A DNA stretch of 64,000 nt from Nemophila menziesii (lineage: Eukaryota > Streptophyta > Magnoliopsida > Boraginales > Hydrophyllaceae), in the NCBI GenBank assembly GCA_029959085.1, contig JARWIR010000013.1:12091186-12155185 (forward strand), given 5' to 3'. This document shows positions 21,501 through 38,158 of this stretch, piece by piece. The position numbers were made by a program, and so were the translations under genes. The notes beneath the pieces were generated by a model. The model did no database searches, was not told the DNA's origin, and was given only the letters and a program-made list of their open reading frames with translations. Each line of letters opens with the position of its first letter. Position 1 is the first letter of the stretch.

Positions 21501-22572
21501 GGATCAAAATGCATAGAGGTAAAGGGAATAGTACCATGATGGGTTAAGAGGCCCTCTGTGCTAGTTGAAATTCTGAGTTAAATGGAACATCTCGAGAGAA
21601 TATCTGTCTTTTTTCCCTCAAATCAACGCCAACCTCAGCGTTCTAGCCCTTGGGAGAAGGTTCATTTTTTACAGATGTCATCCGACTAGGAGATCGGACA
21701 TGTCGTGAAGGTGGACGAGGAGGAAGGCGAGCAACCTAGGATATTCTTTGGATCCTATATGAACACGGTGTTTTGTGCCTGGTGACTTTATAATTTTTGT
21801 AAGAAAATACAGAAAGTGGATGCATGGAAAGAAAAGACTCGGAAGGAATGCAACAGGATTGAGTGATGATTTGTGACAAAAATATTGTGTGTGTATATAC
21901 ATACAAAAAAATGATGATTTGTCTCCCCAAGGAAATAATAGCCTAACGCCTAGAATCCCATTTGACAACGCACGTGGTTCATCAGAAAAGCCGCAACAAT
22001 CATGCCCTACTCACCAATCCTAAGATGACACGTGTCTCATGGTGATAAGCGGCCAATTTATAAATTTCACCTGTATAGACATAGCTCATGACAAATGAAT
22101 TCTTTGGTTGGACCTCAAGATAATCGTCGCAGCCGCCCATCCAAGATCAATGGGGTATCAATAGGCTCGATCTTGCTTCGTCGAACGTGACATCTATGAC
22201 CTGTCTTCGTATATAAAGACGAAGTATGTCTCCTTTAAGATTTGGGTTTGAGAGAATCTCTGAACAATACCTAAGGAGTTTCGTATTACTTCACTATACG
22301 CTCGAGGACTCAACCTCCCGAACACCCCATTGGGATACAACAAAATCTCAACAATGTATATTGAGGTATTTATGATCTATAAATATATTTGGTAATGCGT
22401 TTAGAGAGTATCACTTATATCCTTACACTGTTCATTTTGCATATATACATATTATCATCGGTCCTTGGTCTCAATATTAACTTAATTGTGGAAGTGTCAT
22501 CGTGAGACACACTTCTTTGTGGTCTTGACCTTTGTCTGATTTAAGATAGATACAATGCATGCATCATATGTA
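21500..22572. other. Possible LTR and flank
   Basis: A long-terminal-repeat-like stretch runs roughly from TGTCATCC (21676) to CTCAACA (22352), with GTATATAAAGACG near 22210 as a TATA box and a leader-like tail. I found no target duplication, primer-binding site or partner LTR. Frames open on - at 21678-21968 are not recognised. Confidence 0.3.
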
Positions 22573-22587
22573 AGAAGGATTGGAGTT

Positions 22588-22840
22588 AACCATTAAGACT
22601 AACTCAATGGCCAGGACTTTGTCTCTCATCTAGGAGGTACAGGGTTCGAACCCCCTCAGCCTTGTTATTTCTTGAGCCCTTCAAGGGGGTAAGCAAGAGG
22701 TGCAAGGTTCGAGTCCCCTCCCTGAACATGGGTAACCTAGTTCTGATTAAGTGGAAGTATGCATGAGGAGGCGAGTATATTTTCTATGGGAATAGTCGTG
22801 GTGCGCGTAAACTAGCCCGGACACCCATACATAAAAAAAA
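22588..22840 (+). mobile_element. tRNA-derived SINE with 15-bp target duplication
   Basis: AGAAGGATTGGAGTT occurs at 22573-22587 and 22841-22855. The insert has an A-box-like TAACTCAATGG (22600), a B box GGTTCGAACCC (22643) and a second B box GGTTCGAGTCC (22706). It ends with the GCGCGTAAACTAGCCCGGACACC region and an A-rich tail. The tail region resembles the widespread plant Au-type SINE. Two more copies of its right half occur in the window. Confidence 0.85.
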
Positions 22841-22855
22841 AGAAGGATTGGAGTT

Positions 22856-24365
22856 CCATTATTCATATACTTTATTGGTAGGATGTTTTGCACACTATCA
22901 AAAAAGAGAAAAAAAAAGATACGAGATATAGAAGAGTAAACATTTGGCATATAATTCTGAAGATTCGAAAAATTAGATTTAAACTTGTCAAACTAAAATT
23001 TAGTAAAAGCTGATATAGTTATTATAGGAACCTAATTAGTAGAGGAGGATCTTAAAGATAAGTCTTGCAAATTTAATTAATCATTATATAGATAATATCT
23101 ACTGCTTTATTTTATTTTACTCTTTGTATTTTTTTTTTTTGTCCAGAGCAAATATTTTAGAAAAAAGAAATTACAAAAGGTTCAACCAATCCCAGATTTA
23201 ATTACCATCGAAAAAAATCCTCGATAACCAGTTATTTGAAAGACAGTTACATTTAAAACAACTAGCCAAAAAGTCACATCTATATTTATGAAAATGTTTA
23301 AGAAAAATATGAGACTTAAAAAAATGAAATCTTTAAATTTCAGTATTAAAGGTTGAACCTTACCACTAGTATCAAATTTAAATAATAAAGTGTCTTGATA
23401 TTTTAAATAATCATTAGAAACATAAATTTAAATATTTTAATAAGGGTAATAATGGAAAAAGGGTGGAATAAAATGTCTTGAAATTTATAAGTGGACATTA
23501 TATTTGAGACACCATTTTTAGTAAAGTAGACATTATTTTTAGGACGGAAGGAGTACCAGAGAGTGTTACCATTACGGCATTACATATTATTGGAGATCTA
23601 TTTTTAGCTAAACCAATAATGACAATAACCATTCATCCAAAAAAAAGAGCGTTAAGATGTTGAGAATCGAAGATAGATCTTCCAATTCAACATCTCTAGG
23701 AGTAGGTGGGCCCAATAGATGGCGATGTACCATTCTTTCCTTCATTCTAATTACATTCATGAAAATCGTTCATATTTCCTAGAAATGATGAGTGCTCTTG
23801 CATTCCATTTGATTCTCGAGAAAAGGTTTTCATCCTAGCCATCACTCTTTTGTACTATTAATTAAAGATAGATCCATTAACAAAAAAAACCATTGATTTA
23901 TTGCACATAATACATCGCCATGATGGTCTCGACTGTACATTTTACTTATACATTGCCTGATCGTGGAACACAAATTAATTATGCTTAAAATTACAATGAT
24001 ACAAACTTTGAAAATCGACTATGTCTTGATGCATTACTATCGAACGCATAATAAGGTAGCTTCAACTCTGATATCAAGAAAGGAGACTGAAAATCAGCTA
24101 GTTTACTTTTTGTTATCTTCTGTGATCACATCATCATGCAATTCTACATGTCCTGCAACAACACGAGGATGTATGATTAAGAATTATTCGTAACACCTAA
24201 CAAATCTGGTGAACCCGAGCCTTAAAATTAAATTCCTACCAAACAATGATACCAATGATCGAGGCTTTGATGTTCCATTCGAGGCAATATCAATACCTAT
24301 TATCAGAGAAGATTGCATCAAATCATTATTTATATGAGTAGAAAATCAATTGTCTTATTATTGCA
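22856..24365. other. Intergenic; Stowaway-like end at about 23518-23557
   Basis: Mostly AT-rich. TATTTTTAGGACGGAAGGAGTA near 23535 resembles the right terminus of a Stowaway MITE (CTCCCTCCGTCC read inward), but no left partner is visible. The last few hundred bases are the 3' flank of the kinase gene. The open frame at 23963-24193 (+) is not recognised. Confidence 0.4.
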
Positions 24366-28839
<4,474 letters not shown>

Positions 28840-29635
28840 TGTTGATGTGTGTTTGGAGATCCAAATGCTAGTTTTGTATTGTATTTATGGATGGATTATG
28901 AAGTGTGTGAAGACTGTGTTTTTTTATACGTAAAAAAACATCTACAGCTAATAATTGGAAAGTTCTGCTTGTAAAGCTGATCCATGAGGATTTTTATTTT
29001 TACTTGGAGAATCTTGACAGTCAAGTTGTTTGTGAAGTTCGAGACAAAAGAAAGAGAAACTTTGTTTTCTTTTAGCATTGGAACAATTAGTTTTTCGTTT
29101 AGTGGAGTGTGGAAATAATTGTTTCATTTATTCACGTTTATTCTCAAATAGTAAAAAAAAATGAAATAAATACAAAATCAAAATGGGTGGGCTGTGGGCA
29201 TGTGTAGTAAAATTAAGGTGGTGGTGGTGAGAAGTGGCAAGGCTGGATCATGGCTGGCGGGCTGTCATGTGTTGGTGTTTTGTTTCGTAAGGGGTAGTGA
29301 GAGTGCAGAAAATGTTTGGGGGATTTATTAATTAAATTATAATTGTGGGGAATGCTGTCGCCGGACAGTTAGACCGATGCCTATATTTTCGCTTTGCTAT
29401 GGTAGAGTAAATGCTATTGGGGCCCCTTTTTTAACTCAATACTGTCATGTCACTCACCCAAAGAGTTTTATTTGTGACTTTTTTTTTTTGTAAAACTATC
29501 CTATTTGTCGGCGGGGTTTCGAAACAAAATGTTTTTCTTTTTTGGGGGTAAAAACAAGTAAAAAGGAATTAAATATTTATGCTAAAACATCATATTTTTC
29601 TTAGTGACTTTTCTTTATACCCCAAATAATAAGTG
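28840..29635 (-). promoter_or_regulatory. Presumed promoter/leader of the kinase gene
   Basis: This is the upstream flank of the - strand start. No consensus TATA box can be picked with confidence. Bases 29150-29400 are richer in G on the + strand. No other gene is seen. Confidence 0.3.
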
Positions 29636-29800
29636 GAGTAATGATATATACTACTTATGACATAATGTGATTTAAATTAAAATAAATTATTAATTAATTT
29701 ATTTTCTCAATTTGATTAATAATTTATTTCTAATTAAATCACACCACGTTATGGGTGTTATATTGGAAGGTATGAATTTTGTTGGTATATCATATTACTC
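29636..29800. mobile_element. 165-bp MITE of the GAGTAATGATAT group
   Basis: The left end reads GAGTAATGATATATAC and the right end, inverted, GAGTAATATGATATACC. The interior is AT-rich and partly palindromic around TAATTTATT. No clean 9-bp duplication is visible, so it is old or diverged. Confidence 0.6.
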
Positions 29801-31263
29801 TTTCAGTGCATGGAGATGTCACAAATCTTTTGTAGTGAGAAATCAAAAGATTAAAAGATAATTGACACATAGGGTTTTGGAGACTAGATTTTTGTCATAC
29901 AGAAACTAGTAGGAATCTTATTTCTTTAAAAAGATCTCAAAGATAACCAAATACTAAAATATTGTTATATACCGTATATATATATGAATATATATATATA
30001 TATATATTTTTCCTAAATAATATATATTTTAAAATATTGTTATATACAGTATATATATATATACCCTAAACAAACTCTAAACCAAATAATTTGGGGAATT
30101 ATAAGTTAGATAACTTTTTCTCTTCCAAACACGCATCTCTTCTATGAAACCAATATTATTCCACCATTTTCACAACACTACTATTTTATCCCATCACCAT
30201 AAACTTATATTTTGTGTTAAATTTATATTATAATATTAATTTGAAGTAAATTTTCAAACACATATTATTAAAAAGCAAGCCATATATTAATTTACATGTT
30301 GACTTTTGTACAAAATTCTCTGTCTATATATTTGTACTAATACTTTTATCATCTCATTGTTCATCTTTCATATGGTGAATGTTACCTAAAAAGATTTGAA
30401 TATTTAAAGATTTAGTATTGATAAAATTTTAGTTTTAAGAATATGACTATAATTTACCACATATTTAATTTGACGGATTATTAGAAATTTAGAATAATTT
30501 TTTTCATGTTCAAAATTTTCACTTGATTATTTTATTTTATAAAAATTATTAAATTTTAATTTATTAAGAAGGGTAATGGATATAAAAAATTGCGAATCTT
30601 CCTAAAATTCTGAAAATAAATGTACCAAAGATTTTTTTAAAAAAATTAAACTGATAAAGTAAAGAATTTTCGAAAATTTCGAAATTCCAAAAATTTCTGG
30701 GTGTTCCGAAATCGGAATGAAATTTTAAATTCCAATTTTTTTGGATTGGAATTGGATTGAATTTTACTCTTCCGGAAAAACAATTGCAAATTTCCGAATA
30801 AGCCTTTTTCCGATCCGATCCGGCCGATTTCCACCCCTACTTTTTCCCGACAATATTGAGAACCCTTGGGCTTATATGTAAGCTATCCAGCTGCTATGAA
30901 TCTTCTCTTAAATGATGTTCGATACCTCTTTATGTCGAAACTATTGATTCTCTTGGTAAAGATCTTTTACTTTTCTATATCTTTGAGCCTCTTGGTTTTG
31001 CTTTATTATCTTCTTTGTTTCCTTTTGAATGCGGGTAACTTTAATTCAAAATTATTAGCATTCTTCACGCCGAAGGGTATTATCTGCGACTGTTTTGGTA
31101 GATTCGAAAGATAGTCATTGTTAATTCAGGTAGAAAAATCAACCATCATATTCAAACCTTCAAACTATCGGAAAAATATGACTTACTACTAGCCCAAGAA
31201 ACAATTATAGTCGAGGCTACCCCAGCTTTCTTGTAAGGATACCAAAGAAGGCAAAGTGTTTGC
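29801..31263. other. AT-rich intergenic region
   Basis: TA microsatellite runs occur at about 29970-30007 and 30045-30063, each near a repeated AAAATATTGTTATATAC phrase. 30650-30840 has alternating AATTCCGA/TTTCGGAA phrases ending TTTCCACCCCTAC, the look of a decayed repeat end. No gene is recognised. Confidence 0.4.
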
Positions 31264-31271
31264 TACCCTGT

Positions 31272-31816
31272 AAGGCTGTAAACGAGTCGAGCCGAGCCGA
31301 ATACTATATGTACAGGCTTGTTTGTTTAATTTATCAAGTCGAGCCGAGCTCAAATTTAAACGAGTCGAGCCTGAGTTTCCAATGATCCAAATAAAAAATG
31401 TTAGAACTTGTTTTTTTTAACTTGTAGAACGATCTTTATTAGAGTCAAGCACAAGTTTCTCATGAAAAAATTGTTTTTCATGGTTGAAATGAGACTTTCA
31501 TGAACGGTTGGTATTTGATGGAGTGTGTGGTATGAAAATATGAAGCATCACATTAATGTAAAAATAAATGTCTAAAGAAATCAAAAATATCCAATTTGAT
31601 ATTTAAGGTTTATTAATATATTTATAAGTGGATAATATATTAATTTATAATTCATAATTTTAAACGAGCTCACCAGCCAAGCTCGAGCAGACTCGTTTAC
31701 TTATCGAGCTTAAAATGGAGCTTGAGCTTGTTTATATTCGAGCCGATCTCGAATGAGCTTTTCTCCGAGTCGAACTTGAGCTGCTTGCGAGCGTCTTGGT
31801 TCATTTACAACCCTAG
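31272..31816. mobile_element. 545-bp hAT-type element
   Basis: The termini AAGGCTGTAAACGAGTCGAG and, inverted, CTAGGGTTGTAAATGAACC match the well-known plant hAT MITE ends. The interior is rich in GAGCCGAGC/GCTCGAGC. The 8-bp flanks TACCCTGT (31264-31271) and TACCCCGT (31817-31824) agree at 7 of 8 positions. Confidence 0.75.
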
Positions 31817-31824
31817 TACCCCGT

Positions 31825-32957
31825 TTTGAATAGTATCGACGTGGTAAAGCAACAATGTTTCAGGTCCTTTTTTTGGCTGAGCTTAGCCGATGTCACATCC
31901 AATATTGGGAGTTGGTGTGTCGATAAGGAAACAAAATTGTTAACAAACCCGACCCGTGATAGAAAGAAGAAGGCTGGATATCTTTTATGCACTCGGCATA
32001 CCCGAGCTTGTTGTTCTCATTTGCTTGGACTTCACCACTCCCGCGGATGCTTGATTTAATGTCGAATTCTCAAACATGTGAGTCGGGGATCCTTCGAGAG
32101 TATCTGTCGACAACACTTTCGGAGCTCCTAGAGCAATTTCACATTTTTCCCTAGGAGCCCGATATTTAAAATAAGACCTCCCAACTCATAATATACATGA
32201 GGCTCAATTGTGGATTTCTTTTCCTTTTGTTTCTTTTTTGCATATTTCTGGTCATATAATAACTTTGTGAGAATTGGTAAGAATGGATGGATATACAAGT
32301 GTTTCTTCTTTCGCCTACCTCTTTTCTTTGTTATTGCCTCTTCCCGAGGATTGACTTGGCTTTGAGGGGATGATTTGACTTGTAATGATTCTACCATCAG
32401 TTTCTTGTTGATACATTCTAACTTAATGCGTAGGCGAGGACTTACTTCATTGGGTGCCCCTTTACTGCTTGGCTTTGTTTCCCCGAAGGTTATACTGAAA
32501 GTTTTTATCAAATTTCATTAGTTTTGCTACTAATGAAGTTAAATCCTTAAAGATTGCTTCTAAAAGAAATGCAACTAACATAGGCACAAAGTTGGTTACT
32601 AACACCACCTTTAAGTATTGCTCAAACTTGTTGTTTATTGGTTGACTGATTGTTTTGAGTTATGATGGCAATGAAGATGGTTCTACCACTAGTATTGGAA
32701 TGTGCTGGTGAAGATTTTGGACTTGAACACTTCAAGGTGGAAATGTTGTTATATGTTATTATTAAGTGTTACACATATGTCTCTAATGTTTTAAACTACT
32801 TTTTGACACTTAATTAGACCCTGTACTTAAACAATGTTGTTTTATATCAGAGATGAGGTGATGTGGACAAATTATGACCCTTAATCTTGATATTGTATGA
32901 ACTACTAAAATGTAAGCCCTACAATTCCATATAAAATCGTGTCTTTTTTATATGATT
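31825..32957. other. Gene-free; unrecognised frames
   Basis: A - strand frame at 32128-32511 encodes a Lys/Arg-rich product (KKRGRRKKK core) that I cannot assign; retroelement origin is possible. The rest has no recognised features. Confidence 0.3.
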
Positions 32958-33017
32958 CATTCTCTCTCTCTTTCTTCCTCCCTTCCTCCCTCCCTCTTTC
33001 TCTTTCTTTCTCTCTCA
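32958..33017. repeat. (CT)n/(CCTT)n polypyrimidine tract
   Basis: About 60 bp of pure pyrimidine on +, a mirror-repeat-like tract of the H-DNA-forming type. Confidence 0.85.
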
Positions 33018-33088
33018 AAATTATTTGTAATAGCGTGGTAAATCATTCTCATGTAACTTCTTGATTCTATAGACATATTAGGTAACAT

Positions 33089-33265
33089 GAATAATGATAT
33101 GTACCACCCAAAATCATACCACTCAAGTATATCACCCATGACGTGGCGTGAATTGGTTGGTTATAATTCGTTAATCTATCTATTTTCTTGATTTGATTAA
33201 CGATTTATTGTCATCCAATTCACGCCACGTCATGGGTGGTATTTGGATGGTATATATCATTTCTC
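33089..33265. mobile_element. 177-bp MITE with long internal inverted repeat
   Basis: The ends read GAATAATGATATGTACCACC and, inverted, GAGAAATGATATATACCATCC. Inside, 33133-33156 and 33215-33238 form a perfect 24-bp inverted repeat containing ATGACGTGGCG. No exact flanking duplication was found. Confidence 0.7.
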
Positions 33266-33382
33266 TTGAAATATTATGAGACTACTATTGTACTTTAAAA
33301 CATTTATTAGTAGAATAAATATTTTTGACCAAGTTCAACGAACAAATATAGATTTTATCAAATCACGATAAATTTATATATT

Positions 33383-33674
33383 CACTACAAGAAAATGTAT
33401 CTTTAGCGGTAAAAAATTTAACACTAAAAATTTTAATTTTGCCGCTAATAGCCGCTATTTGATCGTCTCTATTAGTTCGTCTCTATAAGTTCGTCTCTAG
33501 AGATACTTTTAGTAGCAAATTATTTGTTTTTACCTCTATTGGTTTTATCTTTAGCAGCAAATATTGCCGCTAAAATATAATTAGAGGCCATTTTGGTATT
33601 TAAAAATATCATTAAAGGCAATTTTTAGTGTTGCCGCAATATCTTCGTCCCTTATGATACTATTTCTTGTAGTG
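33383..33674. mobile_element. 292-bp non-autonomous CACTA element
   Basis: It begins CACTACAAGAAA and ends TTTCTTGTAGTG, with ATT duplicated on both sides (33380-33382, 33675-33677). Subterminal GCCGCTAA/TTTAGCGG motifs recur inside. All three features are diagnostic of CACTA (En/Spm). Confidence 0.92.
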
Positions 33675-33838
33675 ATTATTTATCTTTTCTGTAGTGCATT
33701 ATTCTTGTTTTTGTGTTCATAGTTCTTTTATAATATTACAACAAAAGATATACGATATTATAAAAAAATTAGTACTTCAGTAATTTTAGATAAAATTTAC
33801 TGTTTTTACCAGATTATGGGGATGGGCCTAGTTTTATC

Positions 33839-33925
33839 CAGGGCCGGTCCTGTAGTGAAGCAAAAGACGCGGCCGCTTAGGGCCCCCCGATTTTTTGACG
33901 TTTTTAGGGGCCTCCGATCATCTAA

Positions 33926-34017
<92 letters not shown>

Positions 34018-34190
34018 CAAATTAAATAATTATATAAAAGTAGTGTTGTTAGTTTGGTGGTAATGTGGCATGTTTTTGTTTATAAGATCTAGAGTTTGAA
34101 CCACGTTAATAGTAATAATATCTTTATTTATGTAGAGGGCCTCATTTTGTAAGTTCGCTTAGGACCCCCAAAATATCACGGCCGGCCCTG
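33839..34190. mobile_element. 352-bp hAT element with (AT)n interior
   Basis: The termini are CAGGGCCGGTCCTG and, inverted, CAGGGCCGGCCGTG; similarity resumes at TTAGGGCCCCCC / TTAGGACCCCC-like sequence further in. GTTTTATC is duplicated exactly at 33831-33838 and 34191-34198, the 8-bp hAT signature. About 90 bp of AT dinucleotides fill 33928-34014. Confidence 0.92.
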
Positions 34191-34198
34191 GTTTTATC

Positions 34199-36025
34199 TT
34201 TAACGAAAAAGTTACAAGTCCAACCGACGCGGATGAATGTGATTGACAAGGAACAAACCATCGTTTCTAGGCCAATGTAATGTTTGTTCTACTGTATATA
34301 GCATGTCGAGCAAGAGCAGGAGCACGTGCACGAGTGTTTTAGTTTACCAGAAAAATGGTCTGAATATTAGATGGCATTTAACGTGACAGCTTTTTATTGA
34401 TTTCTGCAGCAAACACATGCACGAGGGATGTACACCTCATCTCCTCTTCATATATATTCATTCATTTTGGTTCTTTCTTCTACTGTTCTTGGTCAAAGCT
34501 AAAGATCTCCGGTTTCATTGAATCCTTTCATGAGAAGGTTCACTGAACTTTTTATGTCTTTTCTCAAGAAAAATTCTCTATATCTTTCGGAGTATTCCAA
34601 TTTTCAGCCCACTATTTTTATTTATTATGGAGTTAAGTATGCATGATCACAAATAATAGTTGGAGACCTTGTCTATTGATGAGAAATCGTACTGGATCCA
34701 AGATCTAGACTAAAATAAGTACAATAGCCGATAGTAAATGCAAATTCTTATTTCTTCCTTGCAACTTGCATAACTAAACTAAACAGAGCCATTAAAAAAT
34801 ATATACATAATTATAAAATAGAATTGCTAAGAATATCACATCTTGTTCCAATGTCAAAAGGCGGATCTTCCTTAGCCCGGGGGACTTGAGCCCCCGAGCG
34901 TGTACATTATATGTAATGTAGTTTTTTTCAAAAAATAATTAATTTTTTTTGAATATTTATATATAAGCATGCTGAAGAAATCACACAAGCCATTGTAAAT
35001 TGTGTATTACGGGAACACACAAATCTTAGAATAGATTTGTGTATTCTTTGAATACAAAAAACTTGATTTTGGTTGTTCCAATTTCGTGTGTTCCTATAAC
35101 ACACAAATCTCAGAATTGTGTGTTCATGGAACACATTAAAAAAAAAATCGGGAAAAAAAATCCGGGGAAAAAAATTTCGAAAAAAAAACCAAAAAAAAAT
35201 CGGAAAAAAAAAATTCAAAAAAAATTCGGAAAAAAAATTTAAAAATAAATGAAAATAAATAAATATTATTATAATTAAAGTAAGTAATTATAGGTATTTT
35301 TGTAATCTTTCATTTTTCTGTGCTTAAGTAGGAATTAAGTTGAATTGTAACTAATTGAAAATTTTTACACTCCGTGTAATTAATTGTTCATTGCCCCTAT
35401 TAATATATCATATGGTATATTAATATAATAAAATAATGTTATATAAATTAAATCTAATGGTATTTGTTTGTATATTTTTTGGGTTAATACTAACTGATAA
35501 TTTCATGTATTAAAGAGACGAGAAACGTAATGGTTATTTTCATATGTGTATTTTGATATTGGTGGATGGTGGTTATGTATTAATGTATACTATTTTTATC
35601 TTAAGAATTTCCAAAAAATGTTGACCTCGAACTCCCATATATCTCAAGTCTTCCTTTAATTTATTTTCTGGATTCGTCCCTAAGAGGAGTTTGGGACTTC
35701 TCGACAATATTTTAATATCTTGAGAACATGAATGATCAATTTCTAATTTAAATTGAAAGTATGTTTAATATGAATACTCCTTTTTATTCAAAAGATCAAT
35801 TGATTTTCTTTTTACATGCGAATGTTGAATATCTTTGACGATTTAGGTTATACCAAGGTTTTCCATTTAAGTAAGAAAGATTTTAAAAAAAAAACCTTAA
35901 ATGGATTAATTGATAGAGGTATTAATAAAATGAACTCTTTGAGGTGCTAATATGGATAAAGGTAATGATAAACTAAACTTTTGGAGTGCTAATATATTAT
36001 GTATTAAAAATATTTTGTTCTTTTT
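34199..36025. other. Gene-free region with local repeats
   Basis: 34998-35135 has repeated phrases around ACACACAAATCT and GTGTGTTC in both orientations. 35135-35250 is an A-rich low-complexity block with GG/CGG interruptions. The rest is AT-rich. Confidence 0.4.
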
Positions 36026-36034
36026 AAAAAACAA

Positions 36035-38149
36035 GAGCAAATTTCATTTTTAGGCTATTATCTATATCTTAATAATATTTTTAGACTAAACGCTTTAGAA
36101 GTACTATTTTCAGACCAAACGTATTTAAAATGGAGGCTTAGAGCCTTAGACCACTACAAAATACTTACAAAACCCTCAATCTAACTATCCTATTAGAGCC
36201 CAATTAAAAAGAAAAAGACCAAAAACCCCCTTCTTCTTTCTATTACCCGTTAAAAAGTAAAACCAAAAACAAAAACCCTATTAGGGTTCGAAAATCAGAT
36301 TCACTACTCTCTATGTTCTCTCTCTTCCCCTTTTCTCTCGTACTTCTCTTTTTTCTCTAATACGGAAACAACAAACAAAATGAAATCTCTTCTCCCTTAG
36401 ATATGAACCGCCGCCTAGACCATTCTCCACCACTATCTCTTCAATTTTGTCGCTCTCCTGCAGAAGAAAACTGGTGCCATTGTGAACCATCCTCCACCAC
36501 CATCTCTTCAACTCCGCCGTTCTCCTATAGAAGAAAATTGGGACCATCGTGGACCATTCTCCACTTTGTCGCTAACCTGCACAAGAAAGTCGGCGCTATC
36601 GTGGACCATTCTCCACCATCATCAAGCGGCTTGCAAATAATCCAAATGAAGGTAAAATATTTAAACGTTTCTTTGCTTTTGTTTTTTTTCTCGTTTTTGT
36701 TCCCAATGCAAGTGTGAAGAGGTTTTTATTTGTTTTTTGTTCCATAGAGTGTGAAAAATATTTTTGTTTGTTTTTTGTTTCTAGTGCGATTATGAAGAGA
36801 TTTCTATTTGTTTTTGTTCCACGAGTGTGAAGAGATTTCTATTTATTTTTTGTTCCACGAGTGTGAAGATATTTCTATTTGTTTTATGTTCCACGAGTGT
36901 GAAGAGATTTCTATTTGTTTTTTGTTCCAGTTGTGAAGGGATTTCTATTTGTTTTTTGTTCCACCAAGTTGTGAAGAGATTTCTATTTGTTTTTTGTTCC
37001 ACCGAGAGAAGAGTTTTGTTTTTTGTTTTTTTTTCCAATGCGAGTGTAAGAGATTTTCTTTTTGATTTTTTTTGCAGTAAAGTTTGGCAGTTTGACACAA
37101 CTCTCGGAGATGGTCTAACTGCTGGAGAAACTTTGAATCTGGTACATACCCAGCTGGGTATATTCCTAGCACGGGCATAGACTTTATTTAGGACAAACAC
37201 CAATTGGATTTGTATGGGTACGTATCCAGTGAATTTGTATGGGTACGTACCAAGTGGATCTTGGGTACGCATTTTCAGTTTATTATCGAGAAAAATGCAT
37301 AACTTTAATGTTTGGTACCCAATGTTGTAGTACATACCCGTTAGGTTGGTTTACTTATGATATTTGTTGTGTTTATAGTTGTTGGATCGGGTACTTACCC
37401 AGTGGACCTTGACACGGTAGTTCGGATCGGGTTATCTAAAATAAATACATACTCATTTCTCCTATTTTGAATTGGGTACGTACAACCTAGGTACATACCC
37501 AACACAGACATTAACATTGACATGGACAAAAACCATTTGATTTTATACACAAATGCCATCCGGGACCTATCATGCAATTATATAAAAAATTATTGTATAA
37601 CAATCATAAAACGAACATGGGTACGTACTAGTCTGGAAAATAGGTACGTACCCAGATAGTATTATAACTTAAGTAGTAATATAAAAAAGGGTACAAACTT
37701 TTCTTGGGTTCGTACCAAACGACAAATTAAGAAAGGGGTATAAAGGTAAAAAATAAAACCTGAAAATTAGATTTAGGGGTTTATAGGATTTTTTAGTTAG
37801 GCCTTTAAAAAATTAGATTTTTGAATTTGAGACTCTTATAAGTAACGCCCTCTTTAAATCGCCAATTTGTAGGCCATTTCATTAATTTCATGAGATAATT
37901 AATAGATTTTAAGGACAATTTGGACATTTTAAACAAACTATATATATGTATTTGGATGCATCATAAACTAGGAATTATATTTAAAGTATCCAAATTGCCC
38001 TTAAAATCTATGAAATATCTAATGAATTTAGTAAAATGGCTAAAAATGGACGTTTTGAATATGTTTGGCCTGAAAACGGTACTTTTAAAATGTTTGGCCT
38101 ATAAATAATTTTTAGGCCATTGATAATGGCATTAAAACAAAATTTGCTC
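36035..38149. mobile_element. 2.1-kb non-autonomous MULE with gene-like cargo
   Basis: AAAAAACAA is duplicated exactly at 36026-36034 and 38150-38158. Left and inverted right ends (GAGCAAATTTCATTTTTAGG vs GAGCAAATTTTGTTTTAATG) stay similar for about 100 bp. The interior has a CT-rich leader-like stretch with AACCCTATTAGGG (36275-36285), a Ser/Pro/His-rich frame (36403-36717) ending near a splice-like AAG|GTAAAA, about seven ~35-bp tandem units (36727-37010), and a TGGGTACGTACC-rich section (37130-37700). No transposase is present. This is a Pack-MULE-like structure; the source of the cargo is unknown. Confidence 0.88.
36727..37010 (+). repeat. Tandem repeat of about 35 bp inside the MULE
   Basis: Units resemble GTGAAGAGATTTCTATTTG followed by TTTTTTGTTCCA, repeated about seven times with small length changes. 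Confidence 0.8.
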
Positions 38150-38158
38150 AAAAAACAA

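Noticed and set aside
21676..22352. Solo LTR of a third family
   Set aside because: Has a TATA box and TG/CA-like ends, but no target duplication or partner LTR could be found; kept only as a low-confidence region note.
22643..22716. Possible tRNA gene (two B-box motifs)
   Set aside because: No foldable acceptor or anticodon arms; the unit is a SINE bounded by a 15-bp duplication.
32128..32511. Lys/Arg-rich - strand frame with RGRRKKK
   Set aside because: No family resemblance and no flanking element structure; basic low-complexity runs arise easily from CTT-rich DNA.
33816..34025. Open frame ending in (IleTyr)n
   Set aside because: Translation of the AT microsatellite inside a hAT element; likewise 7382-7717.
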